Shown here one piece after another: positions 9,585-16,642 of a DNA stretch of 64,000 nucleotides (the first letter of the stretch is position 1; the number at the start of each line of letters is the position of its first letter). The notes below the pieces were generated by a model that saw only the letters and a program-made list of their open reading frames with translations, was not told the origin of the DNA and did no database searches. The stretch comes from Mucilaginibacter geliditolerans (lineage in GTDB: Bacteria > Bacteroidota > Bacteroidia > Sphingobacteriales > Sphingobacteriaceae), in NCBI RefSeq assembly GCF_014200495.1, contig NZ_JACHBY010000002.1, forward strand, positions 186,001-250,000, read 5' to 3'. A program made the position numbers and the translations under genes.

Positions 9585-10931
9585 ATGACCAATGAAACCA
9601 AGGTTGGAAACTACAGATGGGTAATAGCATCTCTGCTCCTATTTTCTACCACCATAAATTATATGGACAGGCAGGTGATCAGCTATGTGAAGGATTATTT
9701 CTGCACACCCATAGCCAAAGGCGGTTTCGGCTGGACGGATAATCAATACTCTTACGTTACCGCGTGTTTTACTGCATTTTATGCAGGTATTACTGTAGTT
9801 GCAGGTTTGGTTATTGATAAAATAGGCACCAAAATGGGACTAGCGTTATCGCTTATTATATGGTCGACTTTTGGTATCCTGAATGCTTTTGCAGGTAGCT
9901 CAGTTGTAGTACATACCATTGTAAGGAGTTTATTTGGCATTGGTGAGGCAGGAAATTTTCCAGCATCAATAAAAACAGTTGCCGAATGGTTCCCTAAAAA
10001 GGAACGCGCACTGGCAACAGGCATTTTCAACAGCGGATCCAATATCGGCGCTATGATAGCGGCCCTATTTGTGCCCTGGTGCCTCATTCATTGGGGCGAA
10101 GCTACAGGCTGGAAAATGGCTTACATTATAACCGGCGCTGTTGGCTTTTTATGGCTGATATTTTGGTTCTTATTATATAATCCGCCTGCTAAATCCAAGT
10201 ATCTCACAAAAGAGGAATTTGATCTGATACATGAGGACGACCTGGTTGTATATGCGGCACCATCCGAAGATGTGGCCCTGCACGAAAATATATCATGGGG
10301 GAGATTATTCAGGTACCCGCAAACCTGGGCCTTTTTCTGGGGTAAATTTCTTACGGATGGCGTGTGGTGGTTCCTGTTATTCTGGCTCCCCGATTATTTA
10401 AAAAAGCAATTCGGTATGGATGTTCATCATATTATGTGGCCCACCTTTACCGTATACTTCATCTCTATCTTCGGCAGTACTTTCGGCGGCAACCTACCCC
10501 GCATGATGATCAATCGCGGCACACCTGTATACAAAGCGCGTATGCGTGCCATGTTTATTATTGCACTATTTCCTTTGTTCCTGCTATTAACACAATACTT
10601 TGGCAATAAAGCAGTATTTGGCGACTATGCATCGGTATTAGCTATCACGGTGATTTGTATAGGGGCAGCAGCTCACCAGGCATGGTCGGCAAATTTGTTT
10701 ACCACAGTGTCTGACATGTTCCCGAAAAAAGCCATTGGTTCAGTAACCGGTATAGGAGGAATGGCAGGGGGTATTGGTGGCGTGGTAATCCAACGTTTAT
10801 CGGGTATACTAAATACATCCTATCCTAAAGATGCTTATATGATCATGTTTACCATATGCGCGTTAGCGTATATAATAGCGTGGACTATCATCAGGCTGTT
10901 AACCTTAAAACCGTCGAAGATTGCAGTATAA
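9585..10931 (+). CDS. exuT: MFS hexuronate transporter (anion:cation symporter family)
   Basis: This 448-residue membrane protein has about twelve hydrophobic segments. Its first helix carries NYMDRQVISYV, the NYxDR signature of the ACS family, which includes ExuT and related hexuronate permeases. The segment VRSLFGIGEAGNFPASIKTV and the following EWFPKKERALATGIFNSG are also typical. It probably brings galacturonate or glucuronate across the inner membrane with a proton. It is the last gene of the kdgK-eda operon, so transport and the last catabolic steps are made together. Substrate is inferred from family and neighbours; the symbol is tentative. Confidence 0.87.
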   Translation: MTNETKVGNYRWVIASLLLFSTTINYMDRQVISYVKDYFCTPIAKGGFGWTDNQYSYVTACFTAFYAGITVVAGLVIDKIGTKMGLALSLIIWSTFGILNAFAGSSVVVHTIVRSLFGIGEAGNFPASIKTVAEWFPKKERALATGIFNSGSNIGAMIAALFVPWCLIHWGEATGWKMAYIITGAVGFLWLIFWFLLYNPPAKSKYLTKEEFDLIHEDDLVVYAAPSEDVALHENISWGRLFRYPQTWAFFWGKFLTDGVWWFLLFWLPDYLKKQFGMDVHHIMWPTFTVYFISIFGSTFGGNLPRMMINRGTPVYKARMRAMFIIALFPLFLLLTQYFGNKAVFGDYASVLAITVICIGAAAHQAWSANLFTTVSDMFPKKAIGSVTGIGGMAGGIGGVVIQRLSGILNTSYPKDAYMIMFTICALAYIIAWTIIRLLTLKPSKIAV

Positions 10932-10965
10932 TAGGCAATAATTAAATATGCTTATCAAGAGATAA

Positions 10966-11051
10966 TGTCATTTCGAACGAGGTACGAGGAGAAAACTTCT
11001 GCTGTAGACTCAGCACACGAAAAAGATTTCTCACTAACGTTCGAAATGACA
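10966..11051. repeat. Palindromic intergenic repeat (REP-like)
   Basis: TGTCATTTCGAACG at 10966-10979 is a perfect inverted match to CGTTCGAAATGACA at 11038-11051. A second inner pair (GAGAAA with TTTCTC) extends the stem imperfectly. From memory, similar TGTCATTTCGA-bounded palindromes recur between genes in Sphingobacteriaceae genomes. It lies in the convergent gap after the MFS gene. Confidence 0.65.
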
Positions 11052-11066
11052 ATGTTTCTTAATGTA

Positions 11067-11097
11067 TGCATTGTACGATTTTCAATCGTACAATGCA
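11067..11097. terminator. Bidirectional hairpin terminator between MFS and yhcH-like genes
   Basis: TGCATTGTACGATT and AATCGTACAATGCA form a perfect 14-bp stem with a three-base TTC loop. It lies between convergent stop codons (10931 and 11104). There is no long T-tract, but its position and perfection suggest a shared terminator. Confidence 0.65.
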
Positions 11098-11103
11098 TTA
11101 CGC

Positions 11104-11724
11104 TTATTCAGCATATTTAATCTTTATTACTAGCTTTTTATCCGAATCGTAACCATCAACCTTAATATTGGGTTTATGTACTTCGGATGGGAAGAATAAA
11201 TAAAACACGTTTGGCGTAGCTAAATAATATTTTCCATCCGCAGTATAATTTGCGCCATCTTTCTTCTCATCATAAGGAACAGTAACCGTGGCTGTTCCTA
11301 TCGGGCTCACCCCTATCGTTTCCTCGCCCTTAATCACATATTGCAGATCGATATATTTACGGTGCGATTCCCATTTGGCTACATCAGGTGTACGGGTAGG
11401 CATATCAGTAATGGATGCGTAGGCATTTTCTCCATCTATCGGATATTTGCCAGGTGCTAATTTTGCCAGTTTTGCGGTATCAGCCAAAAAGGCGAAGCAT
11501 TTATCCCACATAGTTTTATTGGCTTCGTACTGGCGTTTAAACTCAACGCTGTTTATATCAGGGTAAACTTTAATTTCAAGCTTTTTTGCCCATACTTTAC
11601 TTTTAACCCACTTATTCGCAGCCCTTACTTTACTTGCTGAATCTGTTTGTGCAAATGACGAATGACTTGCGAAAATTAACGCGATAAATGGTGCGATCTT
11701 TTTAATATCCGGGAAGATGTTCAT
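11104..11724 (-). CDS. YhcH/YjgK/YiaL family (DUF386) protein, secreted form
   Basis: This 206-residue protein belongs to the cupin-like DUF386 family. The block HRKYIDLQYVIKGEETIGVSP and the later YLFFPSEVHKPNI are the usual family core with likely metal-binding His and Glu residues. Members such as YhcH, YiaL and EbgC sit in sugar-acid or sialic acid operons and are thought to act on sugar anomers or isomers; no firm activity can be given here. Unlike the usual cytoplasmic form of about 150 residues, this one has a signal peptide (residues 1-25, ending FASHSSFAQ) and about 50 extra residues before the core. It is divergent from kduI and shares its control region, so a role with unsaturated or free uronates is plausible. 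Confidence 0.82.
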   Translation of the reverse strand: MNIFPDIKKIAPFIALIFASHSSFAQTDSASKVRAANKWVKSKVWAKKLEIKVYPDINSVEFKRQYEANKTMWDKCFAFLADTAKLAKLAPGKYPIDGENAYASITDMPTRTPDVAKWESHRKYIDLQYVIKGEETIGVSPIGTATVTVPYDEKKDGANYTADGKYYLATPNVFYLFFPSEVHKPNIKVDGYDSDKKLVIKIKYAE

Positions 11725-11809
11725 AGTTAATGATTTATCAATTGGTGATTTGAATTATCAATTATACAAGCTAACTCGTTAAAAGTGCTAAATTAAGCGC
11801 TGATTATTT

Positions 11810-11825
11810 ACTTTAACGTTTGAGT
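11810..11825. promoter_or_regulatory. Putative LacI-type operator between yhcH-like gene and kduI
   Basis: ACTTTAACGTTTGAGT is a full match to the palindrome ACT-N2-AACGTT-N2-AGT. The TTTG inside it (11819-11822) could also act as a -33 box, with TAACTTCC 19 bases further as a weak -7 box. A weaker site centred on AACGTT at 11862-11867 lies downstream, about 47 bases away. Both could control the divergent genes. Confidence 0.7.
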
Positions 11826-11909
11826 AGAAATATGGCTGCAATAACTTCCTTATTATATCATAACGTTGTAGACTTGTAATTGCAATTATATAATTTAAAT
11901 CATACACCC

Positions 11910-12740
11910 TTGAAAGTATTACATAGCGTACACCCGGATGATTTTAAAACCTATCAAACAGCTTTAATAAGAGAGCGTTTTTTGATAGACAAACAGGTTC
12001 AGCCTGATCAGATAAATTGTGCCTATACGCATTACGACAGGATGATCGTAGGCTTTGCTAATCCTGTAAATCATCAACTGGAACTACCTAATTACCCCAA
12101 CTTGCGTGCGGAGTATTTTTTAGAGCGCCGTGAGATCGGTATTATTAACGTTGCGGGCGATGGTATAGTTACTGTCGACAGTGTAAAGTACAACCTTAAA
12201 AAACTGGATTGCCTGTACATTGGCAAAGGCACAAAAAGAGTAACCTTTGAAAGTAAAGACGCCACGGCTCCAGCCGTGTTTTATATGCTCTCCGCTCCTG
12301 CACATGCGGTGTATCCAACCACATTATTAACTCATGCCGATGCGGTTAAGGTAACTTTAGGTTCAGCATTAACAGCAAACCATCGCACAATAAATAAATA
12401 CATCCATTTAGAGGGCATAAAAAGTTGCCAGCTGGTAATGGGCTTAACTATTTTACATGATGGCAGTGTATGGAACACTATGCCTTCGCACGTGCATGAC
12501 CGCCGTATGGAAGCTTATTTTTATTTCGATGTTCCCCAGGGTCAAAAGATCTTCCATTATATGGGCGAGGGAAATGAAACAAGGCATATCACCATGGATA
12601 ATTATGACGCAGTAGTATCGCCACCTTGGAGCATACATTCAGGCAGTGGCACGGCAAGCTACAGCTTTATATGGGGTATGGCCGGCGAGAACCTGGATTA
12701 TACTGACATGGATCCTATTGCTATAACTGATTTAAGATAA
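11910..12740 (+). CDS. kduI: 5-keto-4-deoxyuronate isomerase (4-deoxy-L-threo-5-hexosulose-uronate ketol-isomerase)
   Basis: KduI turns the unsaturated uronate product of pectin lyases and GH105 enzymes into 3-deoxy-D-glycero-2,5-hexodiulosonate. The cupin zinc site is clear in SHVHDRRMEAYFYF and PPWSIHSG. The frame is open from a TTG at 11880, but I place the start at the TTG at 11910 (MKVLHSVHPDD). That gives 276 residues, close to the E. coli length of 278. The metal ligands then fall at His194, His196, Glu201 and His243, each two less than the E. coli positions. No ATG start is available. It is followed after 25 bases by an SDR gene, and divergent from the yhcH-like gene. Confidence 0.93.
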   Translation: MKVLHSVHPDDFKTYQTALIRERFLIDKQVQPDQINCAYTHYDRMIVGFANPVNHQLELPNYPNLRAEYFLERREIGIINVAGDGIVTVDSVKYNLKKLDCLYIGKGTKRVTFESKDATAPAVFYMLSAPAHAVYPTTLLTHADAVKVTLGSALTANHRTINKYIHLEGIKSCQLVMGLTILHDGSVWNTMPSHVHDRRMEAYFYFDVPQGQKIFHYMGEGNETRHITMDNYDAVVSPPWSIHSGSGTASYSFIWGMAGENLDYTDMDPIAITDLR

Positions 12741-12765
12741 TCATCATAAAATTAAAACTAAGACA

Positions 12766-13581
12766 TTGGAAAATAAATTCTCATTAGCCGGTAAAGTAAT
12801 TGTTGTTACCGGCGGCACAGGCATATTAGGCAATTCATTTATCAACGGCATTGTTGAGGCTGGCGGCGCGGTGGGCATTTTAGGCAGGAACGCTGCTGTT
12901 GCCGAAGAACGTGCGGCAGCTATCAATCAAAACGGTGGCAAGGCAGTGGCTTTGGTTGCAGATGTTTTGGACGAAGCAGAGCTACAAACAGCCAAAACCA
13001 AACTGCTGGATACTTTCGGTCGTTTAGATGGATTGGTAAATGGCGCAGGCGGCAATATGCCCGAAGGTGTTTTGCAAAACGAGGATAACATTTTTAAAAT
13101 GAATATTGCCGGTATGAAGCGTACCATGGAGGTAAACACCTGGGGAACCATAATCCCCACACAGGTTTTTGGTGAAGCTATTGCACAAACCGGCAGCGGC
13201 AGTATTGTGAATATCTCTTCTATGAACTCAAAACGAGCCATAACCAAAGTATTGGGCTATAACATAGGCAAGGCGGCTGTTGATTGTTATAACCAATGGT
13301 TCGCGGTTGAACTGGCTAACCGTTATGGTGATGCTATCCGCATGAATGCCCTTGCTCCCGGCTTTTTTCTTACCGAACAGAACCGTAACCTGCTCACCAA
13401 ACCCGAAGGCGGCTACACCCCACGAGGTGAATTGGTTATAAAACAAACACCGTTCAAACGCTTTGGTCACCCAGATGAATTGATCGGCGCGCTGGTATGG
13501 TTGCTCAGTGATGCATCGCAATTTGTAACAGGTTCTATGATCTGTGTTGATGGCGGCTTTTCCATTTTTGGAGGAGTATAA
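12766..13581 (+). CDS. SDR-family oxidoreductase, D-mannonate oxidoreductase (YjmF)-like or KduD substitute
   Basis: This 271-residue short-chain dehydrogenase starts at a TTG 25 bases after kduI. It has the NAD(P) motif VTGGTGILG, the NGAGG segment, and catalytic Ser-Tyr-Lys in NISSMN and YNIGKAA. The segment NALAPGFFLTEQNRNLLT and the TP(F)KRFGHPDEL tail resemble the SDR-type mannonate oxidoreductase YjmF/UxuB of Bacillus better than classic KduD as I remember them. Two roles are possible: reduction of fructuronate to mannonate in the glucuronate branch, or reduction of the KduI product to KDG. The position directly behind kduI favours the second, the sequence favours the first. No other kduD and no mannonate dehydratase (uxuA) is in this window. 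Confidence 0.85.
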   Translation: MENKFSLAGKVIVVTGGTGILGNSFINGIVEAGGAVGILGRNAAVAEERAAAINQNGGKAVALVADVLDEAELQTAKTKLLDTFGRLDGLVNGAGGNMPEGVLQNEDNIFKMNIAGMKRTMEVNTWGTIIPTQVFGEAIAQTGSGSIVNISSMNSKRAITKVLGYNIGKAAVDCYNQWFAVELANRYGDAIRMNALAPGFFLTEQNRNLLTKPEGGYTPRGELVIKQTPFKRFGHPDELIGALVWLLSDASQFVTGSMICVDGGFSIFGGV

Positions 13582-13614
13582 ATAAAATATATTTTATCCC
13601 ATATATCTGTATTT

Positions 13615-13712
13615 CCCCGTTGTCTGTGTCCTCACAGACAACTACCTACATCATAACGCGACGAATAAACATCGCTTATCTCAGATGTCTGTGAGAACAC
13701 AGACAAGGGGGG
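13615..13712. repeat. Nested palindrome of two hairpins after the SDR gene
   Basis: TTGTCTGTG/CACAGACAA (13620-13641, loop TCCT) and TGTCTGTG/CACAGACA (13686-13705, loop AGAA) are two perfect hairpins. Their outer flanks are C-rich on the left (CCCC) and G-rich on the right (GGGGGG), so the whole 98 bases is also an imperfect inverted repeat. It may serve as a terminator for kduI-SDR, but it also looks like a dispersed REP-type element. Confidence 0.65.
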
Positions 13713-13846
13713 AATCACACACATCGGGGGAAGTTTTTCCATCTTCAGGAGAGTGTAACCCTGCTTTTACACACAGATTAACTTTATTTATCTTAAATTT
13801 CTTATGTTTACTTTTTGGGCTTAACCAATGGCCCGGTATTCATAAT

Positions 13847-13854
13847 TAATTTTG
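13847..13854 (+). promoter_or_regulatory. Possible -7 box for the lacI-type gene
   Basis: TAATTTTG matches TAnnTTTG and lies 15 bases before the ATG at 13870. No TTTG is found at the right distance upstream (the nearest, at 13813-13816, is 30 bases away), so support is weak. Confidence 0.3.
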
Positions 13855-13869
13855 TTTAAATAGGATAAG

Positions 13870-14913
13870 ATGAACTTTGGGGCAGTTACCATTAAAGATA
13901 TCGCGAAGGAATTAGGTATATCAGCTTCAGCAGTTTCAAAAGCGCTGAAAGACAGTCACGAGATCAGTGAAAAAACAAAAAAGCTGGTTTTAGAATGTGC
14001 CAAAAAACATAACTATCAACCTAACCCTATGGCCCAAAGCTTAAAGCGGGGCAATAGCAAATCGTTAGGCATAGTTATATCAACCATTGATAACCAGTTT
14101 TTTTCGCAGGTTATTAATGGGATTGAATCGGTCGCTTATAGTAAGGGTTATAATGTCATCATCACCCAAACACATGAATCGTACGACCTGGAACTATCAA
14201 ACGTTAATCACCTTACGGTTAGGGCAATTGATGGACTGTTGATATCCTTATCCACAGAAACAAGAAATCTTGATCACCTTAAATATTTACATGATAAGGG
14301 GCTGCCCATTGTATTTTTCGACCGTGTAACGGATGAGCTGGAAACGCACAGCGTTATTGCCGATAATTGCAAAGGCGCATATGATGCTACCAAACATTTA
14401 ATTGATGTTGGCTTCAGGAAAATTGCGCATGTTACCAGTTCGCCGCATGTATCAATTACTGCTGAGCGGTTAAAAGGTTATAAACTCGCTCTGGAAGAAT
14501 CCAATATCCCTATTGATGAAAAATATATAAAATACTGCCTGCATGGCGGCAGGGATCTGGCTGAAATTGAGAATGTACTGGCTGAGCTTATTCAATCCCC
14601 CGATCGCCCTGAAGCTATTTTTACAGCATCGGAAAGAATAACAACCACAACGCTAACTATCCTGCACAGATTAGGTGTTAAAATACCACAGGATATTGCC
14701 CTGCTTGGTTTTACCAACACCCATCTGGCCGAAGTGTTAAACCCGTCATTAAGCGCTGTTTACCAGCCGGGCTTTGATATGGGTAAAAAAGCTACCGAAA
14801 TGCTGATCGGACTTATTGAAACTAAGCGCCCTATTACCGAGTTTCAAAAGGTGGTGCTGCCTACCGAATTGTTTATCAGGGATTCATCACAACCTGTGCT
14901 TATTTCTAAATAA
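13870..14913 (+). CDS. LacI-family transcriptional regulator (uronate regulon candidate)
   Basis: This 347-residue protein has a LacI-type helix-turn-helix at about residues 7-56 (TIKDIAKELGISASAVSKAL), a hinge helix around NPMAQSLKRG, and a periplasmic-binding-protein-like effector domain (SKSLGIVIST onward, with IVFFDRV and LLGFTN). It should bind DNA as a dimer and respond to a sugar or sugar acid. It lies between kduI-SDR and uxaC. Four copies of a LacI-style palindrome with an AACGTT core lie in front of the surrounding uronate genes, making this protein their most likely regulator. No copy was seen in front of its own gene. The effector, perhaps galacturonate, KDG or a related acid, cannot be read from sequence. 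Confidence 0.93.
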   Translation: MNFGAVTIKDIAKELGISASAVSKALKDSHEISEKTKKLVLECAKKHNYQPNPMAQSLKRGNSKSLGIVISTIDNQFFSQVINGIESVAYSKGYNVIITQTHESYDLELSNVNHLTVRAIDGLLISLSTETRNLDHLKYLHDKGLPIVFFDRVTDELETHSVIADNCKGAYDATKHLIDVGFRKIAHVTSSPHVSITAERLKGYKLALEESNIPIDEKYIKYCLHGGRDLAEIENVLAELIQSPDRPEAIFTASERITTTTLTILHRLGVKIPQDIALLGFTNTHLAEVLNPSLSAVYQPGFDMGKKATEMLIGLIETKRPITEFQKVVLPTELFIRDSSQPVLISK

Positions 14914-14929
14914 ATTGAATATAATAGCT

Positions 14930-14945
14930 ACTGCAACGTTTGAGT
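14930..14945. promoter_or_regulatory. Putative LacI-type operator, uxaC
   Basis: ACTGCAACGTTTGAGT is a full match to ACT-N2-AACGTT-N2-AGT. It lies 80-95 bases before the uxaC start, and the run from 14935 to 14954 is 18/20 identical to the kdgK site. Confidence 0.7.
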
Positions 14946-14958
14946 AAATAATAATACG

Positions 14959-14997
14959 CCAAATGTTGCCTAAGGATAACAACTGTCCTACATTTGG
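14959..14997. repeat. Inverted repeat in the uxaC leader
   Basis: CCAAATGT at 14959-14966 pairs with ACATTTGG at 14990-14997, and inner AGGA pairs with TCCT, leaving a bulge on the left arm. It sits 27 bases before the uxaC ATG. It may be a second protein site, a leader hairpin, or chance. Confidence 0.35.
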
Positions 14998-15024
14998 TTT
15001 GCAGATAAACTGCCATACTCTATT

Positions 15025-16428
15025 ATGAAACCTTTTTTAGATAAAAATTTCTTATTGCAAAGCGCAACTGCGGAACGTTTATACCACGATTATGCCGCCG
15101 CATTGCCTATTATAGATTACCACTGTCACCTTGACCCTGCACAGATTGCAGGCAATATAAGCTTTACCAACCTTACCGAGATCTGGCTTAAAGGCGACCA
15201 TTATAAATGGCGTGCCATGCGTGCCAACGGTGTTAATGAGCAATATATAACCGGTGCTAAAACTGATTTTGAAAAATTTGAAAGCTGGGCCGCAACCGTA
15301 CCCTATACCCTGCGCAACCCTTTATATCACTGGACACATTTAGAGCTGCAGCGTTATTTCGATGTACATGACATTCTATCGCCAAAAACAGCAAAAGCTA
15401 TATATGATGATTGTACCGCAAAGCTGCAAACACCCGCATACACCGTGCAAAACATCATCACCAAAATGAATGTGGAGGTGATCTGTACAACAGATGATCC
15501 TATAGATAATCTTGAATATCATCAGCAAATAAAACAGGTCAACTGGAACACTAAGGTTTACCCGGCCTTCCGACCGGATAAGGCGATGAATGCAGATGAC
15601 CCGAAAGCGTTGAACGAATACATCAATAAAGTAGAAGCAGTAAGCAATACATCAATAGGCAGTTACCAGGATTACCTGACCGCGCTAAAAAAACGCCACG
15701 ATTACTTTGCTGAAAATGGCTGCACTGTATCCGACCACGGTTTAGAGCAGATTTATGCTGAAGATTATACAGAGGCAGAAATAGCTGCTATATTTAATAA
15801 GATCCGTTACAATGTGCCAGTACAGGCAATCGAGAAGCTGAAATTCAAATCAGCTATGCTGTATGAATTTGCCATATGGGATCATGAAAAAAACTGGGTG
15901 CAGCAATACCATTTAGGGGCATTACGAAACAATAACGAACGTGCTTACAGAGAGATCGGGCCTGATACCGGTTATGATTCTATAGGTGATTTTACACAGG
16001 CGCAAGCACTTTCACGCTTTTTGAACAGGCTGGATAGCACCAATCAATTAGCAAAAACCATCCTTTATAACCTTAACCCCAGCGACAACGAGCTTTTTGC
16101 AACTATGGCCGGTAATTATAACGATGGCACCGTTGCAGGCAAAATACAATTTGGTTCAGCATGGTGGTTTTTGGATCAAAAGGATGGCATGACCAAGCAG
16201 ATCAACTCCCTATCAAGCATGGGGCTGTTAAGTAAACTGGTGGGCATGTTAACCGATTCGCGCAGCTTTTTATCTTACCCGCGCCACGAGTATTTCAGGC
16301 GCTTATTGTGTAACCTGCTGGCCGAAGACATAGAAAAAGGCGAACTTCCTGCCGATTTGGAATGGACTGGTAAGATTGTACAGGACATCTGCTATTATAA
16401 CGCCAAAAACTACTTCACATTTAAGTGA
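15025..16428 (+). CDS. uxaC: Uronate isomerase (glucuronate/galacturonate isomerase)
   Basis: UxaC converts D-galacturonate to D-tagaturonate and D-glucuronate to D-fructuronate in the cytoplasm. The 467-residue length is usual. The metal site HxH of the amidohydrolase-like barrel is His33 and His35 in IIDYHCHLDP, and the conserved segments CTTDDP, YPAFRPDK and SDHGL are all present, as is the late LTDSRSFLSYPRHEYFRR. The gene stands alone between a LacI-type operator upstream and a hairpin downstream. It supplies tagaturonate to UxaB, whose gene is in the next operon. Confidence 0.97.
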   Translation: MKPFLDKNFLLQSATAERLYHDYAAALPIIDYHCHLDPAQIAGNISFTNLTEIWLKGDHYKWRAMRANGVNEQYITGAKTDFEKFESWAATVPYTLRNPLYHWTHLELQRYFDVHDILSPKTAKAIYDDCTAKLQTPAYTVQNIITKMNVEVICTTDDPIDNLEYHQQIKQVNWNTKVYPAFRPDKAMNADDPKALNEYINKVEAVSNTSIGSYQDYLTALKKRHDYFAENGCTVSDHGLEQIYAEDYTEAEIAAIFNKIRYNVPVQAIEKLKFKSAMLYEFAIWDHEKNWVQQYHLGALRNNNERAYREIGPDTGYDSIGDFTQAQALSRFLNRLDSTNQLAKTILYNLNPSDNELFATMAGNYNDGTVAGKIQFGSAWWFLDQKDGMTKQINSLSSMGLLSKLVGMLTDSRSFLSYPRHEYFRRLLCNLLAEDIEKGELPADLEWTGKIVQDICYYNAKNYFTFK

Positions 16429-16446
16429 TCCAACACTTCAAACACT

Positions 16447-16516
16447 CAACTAAAAATACTCCATAAAAACATTTCGTAACCAGTAATTTACGATAACGTT
16501 GGAGTGTTTTTAGTTG
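16447..16516. terminator. Long-arm hairpin after uxaC, overlapping next operon's operator
   Basis: The 17-base arm at 16447-16463 (starting CAACTAAAAATACTCCA) pairs with 16500-16516, with one G-T pair. The loop is 36 bases. The right arm ends in a T-rich run, consistent with a uxaC terminator. The operator at 16490-16505 overlaps the right arm. Confidence 0.5.
16490..16505. promoter_or_regulatory. Putative LacI-type operator, GH28-CE8-uxaBA operon
   Basis: ACGATAACGTTGGAGT fits ACT-N2-AACGTT-N2-AGT with one mismatch in the left outer triplet. A TAGATTTG -7-like box follows at 16549-16556, though with no good -33 box at the expected spacing. The site is 138 bases before the GH28 start. Confidence 0.6.
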
Positions 16517-16642
16517 CCCATATTCGCTTTTTATTGGTGCAGAGTATTTAGATTTGCTATAACAGTAAGTTTAACACTTATTTATAAACCAAACTTTTGA
16601 GGCAAACTATTATAGTATCCTGCCCCAAATAAAATATCGAAA

